Source of the DNA: Campylobacterales bacterium
GTDB lineage: Bacteria; Campylobacterota; Campylobacteria; Campylobacterales; JALSKU01
Direction: 5' to 3'
Assembly: GCA_027044945.1 (NCBI GenBank)
Contig: JALUBK010000001.1
Coordinates: 1 to 42,769 of the forward strand
DNA length: 42,769 nucleotides
Every line of letters begins with the position of its first letter. The first letter of the stretch is position 1. The translations under genes were made by a program, and so were the position numbers. A model generated the notes under the pieces. That model was not told the origin of the DNA. It did not search any database and worked only from the letters and a program-made list of their open reading frames with translations. This document shows, in pieces, positions 25,540-35,222 of the stretch.

Positions 25540-26359
25540 AGAAATAGATAGATTTTTGCAATATAAAAAAACAGTAAGAGGTTTTAATGAAAATTCATAC
25601 AAAACATATAAATTAAATTTGGAGGAATCAAAAAAATATATTGATATAGAGATAAAAAATGAAAAATATTATATTAATTTGATGCCATATAGACTTTATA
25701 TATCCAAAAAAAGTAAAAAAACTATTGCTAAAAAAATAAGCATTATTAGAAGTTTTGTTCAATTTTTGCGGGAAAATTCATATAAAGTTAAACTTATCGG
25801 AGATGAACTTGTAAAAGTTCCTAAAAGTTTACCTAAGCCGATAGATGTAAAATATATAAAAGAAGCTTATATTCAAGCAACGACTGAAGAAAAAATTTTA
25901 ATACTTTTTTTGTATGGATTTGGTTTAAGGATTTCAGAATTATCAAATTTAAAAAAGGTCGATATTGGAGAAAATTGGATTAGAGTTATTGGAAAAGGAG
26001 ATAAAACTAGAAATATTCCTATTGTTCCTTTTATAAAAGAGACAATTAAACAATATATAAAAGAAAATAATCATTTAAACTATATATTTGAAAAGAATGG
26101 TCAAAAATTAAGTGAAAATATATTAAGATATAAAATTGGAAAAATTTTTAGTAAAATTGGGATAAAGGCTACTCCCCATCAGTTAAGACATTCTTATGCC
26201 AGTGATTTGCTAAATGGTGGCGCTAGAATAAATGATGTTAGTATTTTGTTGGGACATAGTTCTTTATCTACAACTGAAATTTATACAAAGTTGGGTAGCA
26301 ATTATAAAATGAAAAATTATCAAAATGCTCATCCACTTTGTAATAAAAAAGGAGAATAA
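25520..26359 (+). CDS. Tyrosine recombinase, XerH-like
   Basis: A 279-residue tyrosine recombinase with a complete catalytic set: Arg137 (GFGLRISEL), Lys162 (GKGDKTR), His220 and Arg223 (HQLRHSYAS), His246 (LLGHSSLS) and Tyr255 (TEIYTKL). A SAM-like core-binding domain occupies residues 1-100. It is embedded in a housekeeping operon without other phage or element genes. This fits the single-recombinase XerH type that resolves chromosome dimers in Campylobacterota better than an integrase. No dif-like site was found in the window. No clear ribosome-binding site precedes the ATG, which overlaps the upstream gene. Confidence 0.85.
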   Translation: MKNFLNREIDRFLQYKKTVRGFNENSYKTYKLNLEESKKYIDIEIKNEKYYINLMPYRLYISKKSKKTIAKKISIIRSFVQFLRENSYKVKLIGDELVKVPKSLPKPIDVKYIKEAYIQATTEEKILILFLYGFGLRISELSNLKKVDIGENWIRVIGKGDKTRNIPIVPFIKETIKQYIKENNHLNYIFEKNGQKLSENILRYKIGKIFSKIGIKATPHQLRHSYASDLLNGGARINDVSILLGHSSLSTTEIYTKLGSNYKMKNYQNAHPLCNKKGE

Positions 26360-26365
26360 TTCATT

Positions 26366-27397
26366 ATGAAAAAAATAACACAAATCATTCAAAAAAAATT
26401 TTCAAATGTTTTCATGGCAATTATTCCGGAAAAAAATGAATATATCATAAAATATAAAATTTTAAAAAATGGTAAAATTTTAGACAATGATATTAAAAAG
26501 TTTGCAAAAGGAGAATCTGGAGAAATATCTTCAAAGATGCAAAAATTTATAATGTTTTTTCAAAATGAATATAAATTTGTATATATTGCATTTTTATTGG
26601 ATTCATTGGGGCAAAATTGTTTTCCTTCTTGTGATTTAGTAAAAATTAAAAACAATAATATAGTTTTAGATAATATCATATATATATGTATAGACGGCAA
26701 GTGGATAATATATACATCCAAAGCAGATATAAAAATAATAAAAGATAAATTTAGCGAAATAGGAATAGATTTTATATATTCACCATATTTAATTTTATAT
26801 AAAAATATTAAAGATAAAAAATATAATAGAAAAGATATTTTACATATGATATATATGGAGGATTCTTTGACTATTCTAATCAAAAACAAAGATGAAGTTA
26901 TTTTTAATGCTTTTTTTAAAATACCTTATAAAGAGTTTGCTTTTGATGACGAAGAAGAATTAAAACCAGAAGAGGATATAGACAAAGATATTCAAGGAAT
27001 CAATTTAGACACCATAGAATCAGAAGATGAAGAATTTGAAGGATTTGTAGATATAGTTAAACTTGAAGAAGAAGATAGTGATTTAGAAAATGATAAAGAT
27101 ATATTAGAAAGTGCAAAAAAAGATTTAGAATTTTCTTCGTTAAACGATTTGGAACTCTATGGAAGAGATATTATTATATTTAAATTTTTAAAATCAGCAA
27201 TAGAAGAATATTATAATAATAATAAATATAATAGTGAATTTTTAGAGAAGATTGTTATTTATAATGATTCTAATATAAGTAATGATATAATAACCATGAT
27301 TGAGAATGATCTGTTTTTAGATGTTGAAATTAAGAGTATTGATGTTAAAGAAAGTATGGTAAATATATCGATTGAAGAGGTTGGCTTTGAATTATAG
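26366..27397 (+). CDS. Unknown protein with acidic insert; possible diverged PilM-like (actin-fold) protein
   Basis: A 343-residue cytosolic protein without a confident family match. Beta-rich halves (FVYIAFLLDS, DSLTILIKNKDEVIFNAFFK) flank a very acidic, probably unstructured stretch at residues 194-254. The last 80 residues (helix FKFLKSAIEEYYNN, then IVIYND, then FLDVEIKSIDV) follow the order seen at the end of PilM/FtsA-like actin-fold proteins. The PilM assignment is mainly contextual, since the next two genes look like PilN and PilO. AAGGAGAAT lies upstream. No clear ATP-binding glycine motif can be pointed to. Confidence 0.45.
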   Translation: MKKITQIIQKKFSNVFMAIIPEKNEYIIKYKILKNGKILDNDIKKFAKGESGEISSKMQKFIMFFQNEYKFVYIAFLLDSLGQNCFPSCDLVKIKNNNIVLDNIIYICIDGKWIIYTSKADIKIIKDKFSEIGIDFIYSPYLILYKNIKDKKYNRKDILHMIYMEDSLTILIKNKDEVIFNAFFKIPYKEFAFDDEEELKPEEDIDKDIQGINLDTIESEDEEFEGFVDIVKLEEEDSDLENDKDILESAKKDLEFSSLNDLELYGRDIIIFKFLKSAIEEYYNNNKYNSEFLEKIVIYNDSNISNDIITMIENDLFLDVEIKSIDVKESMVNISIEEVGFEL

Positions 27398-27905
27398 TTT
27401 TATTAAACCAAGAAAAAAAGAATTTATTGATGTTGTCAGTAAAATGTGGCTATTTTTTATTGGCTTTGTTATTATTTTTCTTTTTTCTTTTGATGTTTTG
27501 ATAAAAATTAAAATAAATTCTTTAAATAAAACAAAAAATGAATATATTTCAAAAATAGTTAAATTTAAAAGTAAAATGGCAAAAATAGATAAAAAAATAG
27601 AATTCTTAAATAAGGAAAAAATAGTTGCAGACAATATATATTCCTCAAATACAATTTTGCGAGATAGCATAAAAAATCTTTTTGATTTGGTTCCTGATCA
27701 AATAACATTAAGCAAAGTAGATATGAAAAAAGATTCTTTAACTATTTATGGAATCACTCCTTCTAAAGATACATTCAATTTTTTATTGGGTTCTCCATTA
27801 AAGTCAATATTCCAAAGTAGCAATACGATTTTTTATTTAAATAATGATGGCTGGTATAAATTTGTAAGTATAAATAAAATAATTAACAAAGAGGATAAGC
27901 TGTGA
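27387..27905 (+). CDS. PilN-like single-pass inner-membrane protein
   Basis: 172 residues. One membrane helix (MWLFFIGFVIIFLFSFDVLI, about 20-39 from the chosen start) and a coiled coil come first. A C-terminal domain follows, with LFDLVPDQITLSKVDMKKDS then LTIYGITPS, which fits the PilN/GspL-C pattern (hydrophobic Pro-x-x-hydrophobic-Leu followed by a strand and G-x-x-x-S). The short basic cytosolic tail would bind a PilM-like partner. I chose a TTG with AAGAGG six bases upstream; a TTG five codons earlier has no such site. It overlaps the preceding gene by 11 bases. Assignment by pattern and context only. Confidence 0.55.
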   Translation: MNYSFIKPRKKEFIDVVSKMWLFFIGFVIIFLFSFDVLIKIKINSLNKTKNEYISKIVKFKSKMAKIDKKIEFLNKEKIVADNIYSSNTILRDSIKNLFDLVPDQITLSKVDMKKDSLTIYGITPSKDTFNFLLGSPLKSIFQSSNTIFYLNNDGWYKFVSINKIINKEDKL

Positions 27906-28420
27906 TTAGAGGAATAAATATTTTGAAATTACTTATTTTTTTATTTATTTTTATCGTAATTTCATTTCTTATAATTTTTATTTTTATAGTTCCTGATATT
28001 AAGAATTTAAGAAATGCAAAATTAGAACACAAAAGAACTTATAATATTTATATATTTAATAAAAATAAATTAAATTCTAAAATAAAAGATTTAAAAGATT
28101 TGAAATATAATAATTTAAAAATTATACAAGCATTTGACAATAAATTTAATGAAAAAGATTTTATAAAATTTGCTAAAAAATATTTTAAAAATGCATCTTT
28201 AAAAGAAGAAGCAACAAAACCTTATAAACAAAATTTTATTAAATATAGCTTCAAAACTGTTTCAAAAATTACTACCCCAACAGTTTTTTATAAATTCCTA
28301 ACTGATATTAACAGATATGACAATATTATTCAAGCTGATTTTCCAATCCATATGCAAGCTGTTGGAAACGATATAAATACAACATTTGATTTAAAAGTTT
28401 TTATTCTCAAAAAAAGATAA
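27902..28420 (+). CDS. PilO-like single-pass inner-membrane protein
   Basis: 172 residues with an N-terminal membrane helix (about 9-32, LLIFLFIFIVISFLIIFIFI), then a coiled coil rich in Lys/Leu/Asn. The periplasmic alpha/beta domain ends [10 protein letters not shown]. Size and layout match PilO/GspM, the partner of PilN, but sequence motifs are weak. The GTG start overlaps the PilN-like stop (GTGA), with GAGGAT as ribosome-binding site. The last 30 bases overlap the convergent tilS gene. No other type IV pilus or type II secretion gene is in the window. Confidence 0.5.
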   Translation: MIRGINILKLLIFLFIFIVISFLIIFIFIVPDIKNLRNAKLEHKRTYNIYIFNKNKLNSKIKDLKDLKYNNLKIIQAFDNKFNEKDFIKFAKKYFKNASLKEEATKPYKQNFIKYSFKTVSKITTPTVFYKFLTDINRYDNIIQADFPIHMQAVGNDINTTFDLKVFILKKR

Positions 28421-29404
28421 ATCAAATTTTTTTTGATATAAGTAACCTCTTATTTTAGGTGGTATTTTTAAGATTCTGCATTTTTCTTTAAAAGTTTTAT
28501 CCATTTTTATTTTTATAAAGGGAGATATATATATCAAATTATTTGCAAAAACAATAGAAAAATGATTTGAAATAACCAAATTTTTTGTTTTTATTATTTC
28601 ATCTTTTTGAGGTTTTGACAAAATATAACCAAGTTTTTTCAATATGCAATCAATAGCTCTTATATTTTTTAAATTATTATTTAAATCTTTTAAAATAAAC
28701 AGTTTTTGTATGTTTTTTACAATTTCTATTTCATGTAATAAATCTTTATCCTTTTGCAAATATCGAAAACTTTTTGTAATCCCTTTTTGAAAATTATTTA
28801 TAAATTCGTTGCTAAAATTTTCTCTAAAAAAATTTCTTTTATATTTTGTATCTTTGTTGCTTTCATCTATAAAAAATTTGATATTGTTTGAGTTTAAAAA
28901 TTTAAAAAGTTCATTTTTTGATATTTCAAGCATAGGTCTTATAAGATTATAACAATCTCTTTTTTGTATTTCTTGCAATCCTAAAAGCTCTACAACTCCA
29001 GCTCCTTTTGAAAATTGCATAAAAAACCATTCAAGTTTGTCATTAAGTTGATGTGCTGTTATGAGATTTGTGTAATTTTTTTCTTTTATAATTTGTTTAA
29101 AAAAATCATATCTGGCTATTCTGGCATTGTATTCAAAATTATTTGTTGTCAAATCTACATTTTTTAAATATATTTTTTTATTGAATGTTTGAGCTAGTTT
29201 CATAGCGTATGCAACTTCTTGTTTTGATTGTTTTCTCATTCCATAATCAACAATGCATATATCAAAATTGATTTTGTAAGCTTTCAAAATAAAAAATAAA
29301 GCAGATGAATCGACTCCTCCTGAAAAAGCCAGTAAATTTTTACCCTTTTGAAGTAATTCTAAAGAAGATAAAGGTAAATTAGGCAAGTTTTGTAACTGTT
29401 GCAA
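28391..29404 (-). CDS. tilS: tRNA(Ile)-lysidine synthase TilS
   Basis: A 337-residue N-type ATP pyrophosphatase. The PP-loop SGGVDSS is at residues 28-34, with [12 protein letters not shown] and [15 protein letters not shown] (usual order HHxxDxxET) downstream. TilS changes C34 of the AUA-reading tRNA-Ile to lysidine and is essential. The start is TTG with AGGAGAT eight bases upstream, inside the 3' end of rimO (26-base overlap). The 3' end overlaps the PilO-like gene on the other strand. The order rimO-tilS is common in Campylobacterota. Confidence 0.93.
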   Translation of the reverse strand: MQQLQNLPNLPLSSLELLQKGKNLLAFSGGVDSSALFFILKAYKINFDICIVDYGMRKQSKQEVAYAMKLAQTFNKKIYLKNVDLTTNNFEYNARIARYDFFKQIIKEKNYTNLITAHQLNDKLEWFFMQFSKGAGVVELLGLQEIQKRDCYNLIRPMLEISKNELFKFLNSNNIKFFIDESNKDTKYKRNFFRENFSNEFINNFQKGITKSFRYLQKDKDLLHEIEIVKNIQKLFILKDLNNNLKNIRAIDCILKKLGYILSKPQKDEIIKTKNLVISNHFSIVFANNLIYISPFIKIKMDKTFKEKCRILKIPPKIRGYLYQKKFDLSFFENKNF

Positions 29405-30689
29405 GAAGTTTATCTCCTACCAATTCAGTTATTTTGGCATAATATATTTTATCTTTTTCAAGTTTTACACTACTTTCATTTATCAATATTTCTCCATCTA
29501 TCTCTGGCGCCCATAAAAGTTCTCTTGCTCCCATAAAAAATTCTCCTTCACTACTTTCTCCGGTTGTGATAATTTTTATCTCTTCGCCGACTCTGCTTTG
29601 AAGACTTTGTTTCGTTTTTTCTTCTATAATATTATTTATTATTTTTATTCTTTTAGTGATTATTTCTTGCAAAATTTTATTTTTCATGTCATGTGCTTTT
29701 GTGTCTTCTTCGTCTGAATAGGCAAATATACTGACTCTATCAAAACTAAATGTTTCTAAAAATTTGACCAATTCTTTAAAATCTTCTTCACTTTCTCCCG
29801 GATGCCCTACGATAATAGAAGTTCTTAAAAAACTGTTTTTTGCATTTTTAAAGATTGCTAATTGTTCTTTTATCCTTTTTCCTCCTGCTCCTCTTTTCAT
29901 AATTTTTAACATTTTATCGCTAATATGCTGAATAGGCATTTCAAAATAGTTATGAAAAACTTTTGATTTTATGATTTTGTATAAAAGTTCATCACTTGTT
30001 GTGGTAGGATAAAGGTATAAAATTCTTGCACTTTTAACTTTGTCTATTTTTTCTATTTCATCGATGAGCCTTATAAGTCCATTTTTTATATCAAAATCTC
30101 TTAAATACGAGCTACTGTCTTGTGATATAAAAGTAAAATCAAAAAATCCTTTTTCGCAAAGTTTTTTTACTTCATTTGTGATAGTTTCTATATTTCTTGA
30201 TTTTAATTTGCCTTTAAAGCCAGGAATTGCACAAAAACTACAAGTTTGATTGCATCCTTCGCTCAATTTTATATAAGCATGTGCCTTGCTCCCTGTTATA
30301 ACTCTTTCTTCGTTTTGTATCAAATATGTTTCATGAGAAAATCTAGAATGTTTGGTTTTTATTATTTCATCAATCTTATCATAATCCCCAACACCTGTAA
30401 AAAGATCAACCTCTTTTAACTCTTTTTGAAGTTCTTCTTTGTATCTTTGTGTTAAGCATCCGCTAACTACCAATAAAGAATCTTTTTTTCTTTTTTCATG
30501 AAGAGAAAAAATAGTATCTAAACTCTCCTCTTTAGCCGCATCTATAAAACCGCAAGTATTTACTATTAGCACATCTGCAATGCTTGGATCATCAGTTATA
30601 TCATAATCTTTTAATTTTCCAAGCATAACTTCGCTGTCTATTAAATTTTTTGTGCATCCTAAACTTATTAAATATAATTTTTTATTCAT
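29379..30689 (-). CDS. rimO: Ribosomal protein S12 methylthiotransferase RimO
   Basis: 436 residues. It is a MiaB paralogue with [17 protein letters not shown] at the N-terminus, [13 protein letters not shown] and VSGCLTQRY. The radical-SAM motif is [18 protein letters not shown], and [15 protein letters not shown]-type and TRAM regions follow. The IDAAKEES and KGKLKSR signatures separate it from MiaB. RimO methylthiolates an aspartate of ribosomal protein S12. It lies 8 bases after the flavin reductase gene and overlaps tilS. Confidence 0.95.
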   Translation of the reverse strand: MNKKLYLISLGCTKNLIDSEVMLGKLKDYDITDDPSIADVLIVNTCGFIDAAKEESLDTIFSLHEKRKKDSLLVVSGCLTQRYKEELQKELKEVDLFTGVGDYDKIDEIIKTKHSRFSHETYLIQNEERVITGSKAHAYIKLSEGCNQTCSFCAIPGFKGKLKSRNIETITNEVKKLCEKGFFDFTFISQDSSSYLRDFDIKNGLIRLIDEIEKIDKVKSARILYLYPTTTSDELLYKIIKSKVFHNYFEMPIQHISDKMLKIMKRGAGGKRIKEQLAIFKNAKNSFLRTSIIVGHPGESEEDFKELVKFLETFSFDRVSIFAYSDEEDTKAHDMKNKILQEIITKRIKIINNIIEEKTKQSLQSRVGEEIKIITTGESSEGEFFMGARELLWAPEIDGEILINESSVKLEKDKIYYAKITELVGDKLLATVTKLA

Positions 30690-30697
30690 TGATGTCC

Positions 30698-31288
30698 TTA
30701 AGGTATTTTTGGAATATCTATATATTTAGATAAAAAAGTATAATTACCGCCCACTCTGGCAATCGGCTTAAAAGTTATTCTTGATTTTTCATCAATATTG
30801 TTATCATTTATATATTCTTTTTTTATTTCTAAAATAAGAGGTATTGTATTGCTTTCTTTAAGGTCAATTTCTTGGTATAAATTACAAAAAAAAGATAACG
30901 GCACACCTTTTATTATTGGAGGAAAATCTTTTTCTATTTCTTGTAGTTTTATATCAAACTCTTTTGCTTCATCGATACAATTATCTAACTCTTTAGATGT
31001 CCAATGCATTTTTTTCAGATTTTCTTCTTTTGGCAAACAAATTGTGCATTTTTTTGTTTCTCTAATATTTTTTAATGTATCTTTTGGTGTTCCATCGCTT
31101 TTATGTCCAATAGACACAATAAGTGTCGGAGGATTTGATGATAAGCCTGTAAAATAACTAAAAGGTGCTATATTGATAATATCATTTAAATCTTTTGTTA
31201 CGATCCAAGCTATAGATCTTGGAATAATACTCCCAGCCATCAATTTTTTTCTCTCGTTTGCTTCAATTTTTTCATAATTTATTAACAT
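30698..31288 (-). CDS. Flavin reductase-like / FMN-binding split-barrel protein
   Basis: A 196-residue protein of the flavin reductase-like domain family. Typical segments are [16 protein letters not shown] (flavin-binding loop), [20 protein letters not shown] and [14 protein letters not shown], with a later conserved [14 protein letters not shown]. It probably binds FMN and may reduce flavin or act as a small oxidoreductase; its partner is unknown. AAGGTAA precedes the ATG. It lies between panC and rimO on the same strand with gaps of about 10 bases, so it is operonic. Confidence 0.85.
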   Translation of the reverse strand: MLINYEKIEANERKKLMAGSIIPRSIAWIVTKDLNDIINIAPFSYFTGLSSNPPTLIVSIGHKSDGTPKDTLKNIRETKKCTICLPKEENLKKMHWTSKELDNCIDEAKEFDIKLQEIEKDFPPIIKGVPLSFFCNLYQEIDLKESNTIPLILEIKKEYINDNNIDEKSRITFKPIARVGGNYTFLSKYIDIPKIP

Positions 31289-31299
31289 ATTTTTACCTT

Positions 31300-32124
31300 T
31301 TATATTTCTAAGTTGTCTATCAATCTTGTTGTGCCGACAAAACCAGCTATAAGAATAATACTGTTTTTTATTTCAATTTTTTCCAATTTATTGAAATTTC
31401 TATCTACTATTTCAATATAATCTATTTTTATATCTTTTAAAAGTTCCATCATATTTTGTTTTATAATATTACAATCTCTCTCACCGCTTATAATTAGTTT
31501 AGTTGCTTTTTTAAGAGATTTTGATAGATTTACTGCTTTTTCTCTTTCTTGCATTGTAAGATATGCATTTCTGCTACTTAATGCCAATCCATCACTGTCT
31601 CTAATTATGTCACATTCTACAATGTTTGTTTTAATAAAAAAATTTTGAACCATTTTTTTAACAAGATAAAGTTGTTGTGCATCTTTTTTTCCAAAATAAG
31701 CATTATCGGCTTTTGTAATATTTAAAAGTTTTAAAACGACTCTCAAAACTCCATTAAAATGATTTGGTCTGTGATATCCTTCTAAAATATAACCTGTTTT
31801 TTTCGGAGCTATGATTTCAGATTCATCATCAAAATATATCTCTTCTTCTGTTGGTAAAAAAAGTCCATCAACACCTGCAATTTGACAAACTTTTTTATCC
31901 GATGCAATTTTTTTGGGATATTTATCCAAATCTTCACCCTCTAAAAATTGAGTAGGATTTACAAAGATGGATACTATTGTAATATCATTTTCGCTCACAG
32001 ATTTTTTAATAAGAGATATATGTCCGTTGTGCAAAGCCCCCATGGTGGGAACAAATCCTATTTTTTTATTTTTTAAATTGTTTAGATATGACATTAAATT
32101 TTTAGTTTTAGTAAATATTTCCAT
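31300..32124 (-). CDS. panC: Pantoate--beta-alanine ligase
   Basis: A 274-residue PanC of usual length. The nucleotidyltransferase motif is PTMGALHNGHISLIKKS (about 26-42); VNPTQFLEGEDLDKYPK, YFGKKDAQQLYLVKKM and RDSDGLALSSRNAYL follow. It makes pantothenate from pantoate and beta-alanine with ATP. It is the first gene of the operon with the flavin reductase, rimO and tilS; panB and panD are not in the window. The promoter TGCTATAAT is visible 43 bases upstream. Confidence 0.96.
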   Translation of the reverse strand: MEIFTKTKNLMSYLNNLKNKKIGFVPTMGALHNGHISLIKKSVSENDITIVSIFVNPTQFLEGEDLDKYPKKIASDKKVCQIAGVDGLFLPTEEEIYFDDESEIIAPKKTGYILEGYHRPNHFNGVLRVVLKLLNITKADNAYFGKKDAQQLYLVKKMVQNFFIKTNIVECDIIRDSDGLALSSRNAYLTMQEREKAVNLSKSLKKATKLIISGERDCNIIKQNMMELLKDIKIDYIEIVDRNFNKLEKIEIKNSIILIAGFVGTTRLIDNLEI

Positions 32125-32166
32125 TTTTAAGCTACTTTTTTGTAAAATAAATTGTATTTTTATAAA

Positions 32167-32172
32167 ATTATA
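32167..32172 (-). promoter_or_regulatory. Extended -10 promoter of the panC-rimO-tilS operon
   Basis: TGCTATAAT on the minus strand, an exact TGnTATAAT extended -10, about 43 bases before panC. The same divergent gap of 67 bases has a TATAAA box on the plus strand near 32161 that may serve prfB. Confidence 0.6.
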
Positions 32173-32191
32173 GCATAAATTAGGAGTTTTT

Positions 32192-33283
32192 TTGGATAAT
32201 TATGAATATAATGAGCTTCTCAAGGCTTTGACAATTAAAATAGACAATATTGAAAAAATTATTAATCCCATAAAACTTAAAAAAAGAGTAAAAGAGATAG
32301 AAGATTTGGAAAGTTCTGCTGATTTTTGGAGTGATGCCAAAAAAGCAGGAGTTTTACAAAAAGAAAAAAATTTAGCCAAATCTATTTTAGAAAAATTTTA
32401 TATTGCAAAGAATTATTTGGAAGAAACAAAAGAATTTTTTGAAATGGCAAATGAAGAAAATGATGAAGAAACAAAAAATACTCTTTTTGACGATGCCCCT
32501 AAATTGGAAAATCTTATTACTTCTTTAGAAATTAGAATGATGTTAAGTGGTGAAAATGATGATAAAAATGCTATTATTTCTATTCATCCTGGTGCTGGTG
32601 GAACAGAGAGCCAAGATTGGGCCAATATGATTTACAGAATGTATTTAAGATGGGCTGAAAGAGTAGGTTTTAAAGTGGAAGTGTTGGATTATCAAGATGG
32701 CGAAGAAGCTGGCATAAAAGATGTAAGTTTTATCATAAAAGGTGAAAATGCTTATGGATATTTGAAAGTTGAAAACGGAATACATAGGCTTGTTAGAATT
32801 TCTCCATTTGATAGTAATGCGAAAAGACATACTTCGTTTTGTTCAGTGATGGTCAGTCCAGAGGTTGATGATGATATTAATATAGTTATAGATGACAAAG
32901 ATATAAGAATTGATACTTATAGATCTGGTGGTGCAGGAGGACAGCATGTCAATAAAACTGATTCGGCTATTAGAATAACTCATATACCAACAGGAATAGT
33001 TGTTCAATGTCAAAATGACAGATCTCAACATAAAAATAAAGCTACTGCTGAAAAAATGCTTAAATCAAGGTTGTATGAATACGAATTGATGAAACAAAAA
33101 ATGGAAAAAGATGGAATTCAAAAAAGTGAAATAGGATGGGGTCATCAGATAAGAAGTTATGTTTTGGCCCCTTATCGACAAGTAAAAGATAACAGAAGCA
33201 ATCAAGCTTATTCAAATGTGGATGCCATACTTGATGGAGATATTACAAAAGTAATGGAAGATGTATTGATTGCACAAAGTTAA
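32192..33283 (+). CDS. prfB: Peptide chain release factor 2
   Basis: A 363-residue RF2 in a single open frame. The stop-recognition motif is SPFDSNAKR and the catalytic GGQ is in [16 protein letters not shown]2 reads UGA and UAA. The start is TTG with TAGGAG five bases before it. The programmed +1 frameshift with an in-frame UGA near codon 25, which controls RF2 in many bacteria, is absent here. The position opposite rimO/tilS matches Campylobacter. Confidence 0.96.
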   Translation: MDNYEYNELLKALTIKIDNIEKIINPIKLKKRVKEIEDLESSADFWSDAKKAGVLQKEKNLAKSILEKFYIAKNYLEETKEFFEMANEENDEETKNTLFDDAPKLENLITSLEIRMMLSGENDDKNAIISIHPGAGGTESQDWANMIYRMYLRWAERVGFKVEVLDYQDGEEAGIKDVSFIIKGENAYGYLKVENGIHRLVRISPFDSNAKRHTSFCSVMVSPEVDDDINIVIDDKDIRIDTYRSGGAGGQHVNKTDSAIRITHIPTGIVVQCQNDRSQHKNKATAEKMLKSRLYEYELMKQKMEKDGIQKSEIGWGHQIRSYVLAPYRQVKDNRSNQAYSNVDAILDGDITKVMEDVLIAQS

Positions 33284-33300
33284 AAAACAGAAGGATGCAA

Positions 33301-33627
33301 ATGAAATATACAGTAGAAGCGATGCTTGCTCAACTTGGTTATACTATGAATGATAGTGTTAAGGCACAAATGCAAAGAATATTAAAAAATACAGCGAATT
33401 TTATGGATATACAAAAGCATATTATTCAATTGAATGATTCGCTTAAACCTTTTGAGGCTTACATAGCTATGTCAAATTCAAATGATTATCTCAAGATAAA
33501 AAATGAATCATCTCTTGAAAGTTTAAAAAAAGTTGATACAATGATACAAGATTGGGCAAATAAATATAAAATAAAATTAAAAAAAGTTGCTGGAAAAGAA
33601 ACTTATTATATTTTAGGAAAGTTTTAA
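33301..33627 (+). CDS. Small protein of unknown function downstream of prfB
   Basis: 108 residues, soluble and mostly helical (KYTVEAMLAQLGYTMNDSVK at the start; KKVAGKETYYILGKF at the end). I do not recognise the family. The second ATG was chosen because AGAAGG lies directly against the first ATG but six bases from the second. It is 17 bases after prfB and probably co-transcribed. It ends with a four-base convergent overlap with dnaX. Confidence 0.7.
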   Translation: MKYTVEAMLAQLGYTMNDSVKAQMQRILKNTANFMDIQKHIIQLNDSLKPFEAYIAMSNSNDYLKIKNESSLESLKKVDTMIQDWANKYKIKLKKVAGKETYYILGKF

Positions 33628-35222
33628 ACTTTCCTTTGAATTGTTATTTTGCTAGGCTTAAAAAGTTCTCTAGCTTTTTTTATAAACGGATCTTCTAAAA
33701 TATCGCTTTTTTTTGATTCATTTTCTGGGTTTTCAAATTGAGATGCCACACAAGAAGAGGGCATAAACTCTTTTTCGTTATCTTGATTTGGTTTTTTATC
33801 TGATTGTATCTCGTTGCTTTTACTACAATTTTTCCAAGATATTTTAGTTTCTATTCCGTAAATTTCTTTTATAAATTGTTTTATGATAGAATAAGCAACA
33901 CGAAGAGTTTTTTTACATTCTTCTTGGGCACAATTTTCAAGTGTTAAAATATCATTTTTAAAATTTACAAAAAACACACTTTTTTCAAAACATTTTCCTG
34001 TTTTATAATTTCTTTCGTAAATCATATTTTTTAATTTTTCAAAATTATTAGATAAATTTATTGTTATTTTTTCTTCTTCTTTTTTGCCAATATTTGTATT
34101 TATTGTATTTTTTTCTGATATTATCTCTTTTTTTGAGACTTCATCTGTTTTAAGATTTATTTCATGATCGTTTTCTAATGAGTCTATAATATCGTTTATA
34201 TTTTTTATTTTTGTTGCTTCAATCATTTTTAAAAATACCAATGAAAGAGTAAATCCACTGTCTGCATTTAAAAAAAGAAGATTTTTGGCTTCGCTTAAAA
34301 TTCTAAAAAATCTATCATAAAGCATTGTCGAAAATCTTACATCTTCACTAAAAAAAGCATTTTTTAAATAGGCAACCATTTCATCAATAACAACTTCGCT
34401 TTCATAATCTTCAAGTTCTTTAATGATTTGTAATATTTTCTTTTTATCGTTTTTTAAAATTGTCTCAAAAATATTTTCTAAATAATTTGGATCAATCAGC
34501 CCTAGCATATCGGCTATGCTTTTTGCATCTATAAAACCTTTAGTATAAATAATAGCTTGGTCTAACATGGTTAAAGTATCTCTTAATGATCCATTACCTG
34601 AACGGCTAAGCATATCCAAGGCTTCATTTTCATATTTTATTTCTTCTTTGTTCAAGATGTATTCTAAATGATGCTTGATATTTTTTTCACTAATCCTTTT
34701 AAATCTAAAATGTTGAGTCCTTGATAATATCGTTGCTGGAAGTTTTAAAGGATCAGTTGTTGCTAAGATAAATTTAATATATTCAGGCGGTTCTTCTAAA
34801 GTTTTTAAAAGTGCATTGAAAGCTTCTTTGGTTAGCATATGGACTTCATCTATTATAAATATTTTATATCTTGCCATTGTAGGTTTGTATTTTGTTTGTT
34901 CTATCAAATCTCTTATATCATCTATTTTTCTACTACTTGCACCATCCATTTCTATAATGTCAATATGCCTGTTTTCATTCGCAGCTTTACAATTTTCACA
35001 AATTTCACAAGGATTTGCAGTAGGACCCTTATCGCAGAGCAAAGCTTTTGCAAAAATTCTAGCTGTTGAGGTTTTGCCACTTCCTCTAAGTCCTGAAAAA
35101 AGATATGCATAAGATAATCTTTTAGATTTTAAAGCCCCGGTTAATACTTGAGTAATAGTATCTTGTCCTATCAATTCATCAAATCTTTTTGGTCTGTATT
35201 TAAGTGCTAAAACTTCTGACAT
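33624..35222 (-). CDS. dnaX: DNA polymerase III subunit gamma/tau
   Basis: 532 residues. The Walker A motif is GLRGSGKT (44-51), the zinc module is Cys63/Cys72/Cys75/Cys78, DEVH (125-128) is Walker B, and SRTQHF is the sensor region. Domains I-III end near residue 360. A low-complexity linker and a diverged C-terminal part follow. DnaX is the clamp-loader motor and replisome organiser. The ATG overlaps murI by 16 bases and has AGGAAA upstream. A run of seven A at codons 363-365, exactly at the end of domain III, could allow a short gamma form (see findings). The order dnaX next to rho matches Campylobacter. Confidence 0.95.
   Translation of the reverse strand: MSEVLALKYRPKRFDELIGQDTITQVLTGALKSKRLSYAYLFSGLRGSGKTSTARIFAKALLCDKGPTANPCEICENCKAANENRHIDIIEMDGASSRKIDDIRDLIEQTKYKPTMARYKIFIIDEVHMLTKEAFNALLKTLEEPPEYIKFILATTDPLKLPATILSRTQHFRFKRISEKNIKHHLEYILNKEEIKYENEALDMLSRSGNGSLRDTLTMLDQAIIYTKGFIDAKSIADMLGLIDPNYLENIFETILKNDKKKILQIIKELEDYESEVVIDEMVAYLKNAFFSEDVRFSTMLYDRFFRILSEAKNLLFLNADSGFTLSLVFLKMIEATKIKNINDIIDSLENDHEINLKTDEVSKKEIISEKNTINTNIGKKEEEKITINLSNNFEKLKNMIYERNYKTGKCFEKSVFFVNFKNDILTLENCAQEECKKTLRVAYSIIKQFIKEIYGIETKISWKNCSKSNEIQSDKKPNQDNEKEFMPSSCVASQFENPENESKKSDILEDPFIKKARELFKPSKITIQRKV

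Noticed and set aside
34070-34080. An AAAAAAG heptamer in dnaX that resembles the E. coli frameshift site.
   Set aside because: The codon phase is AAA AAA GAA, not A AAA AAG, so it is not a -1 slippery site. The seven-A run at 34128-34134 is a better candidate and is reported.
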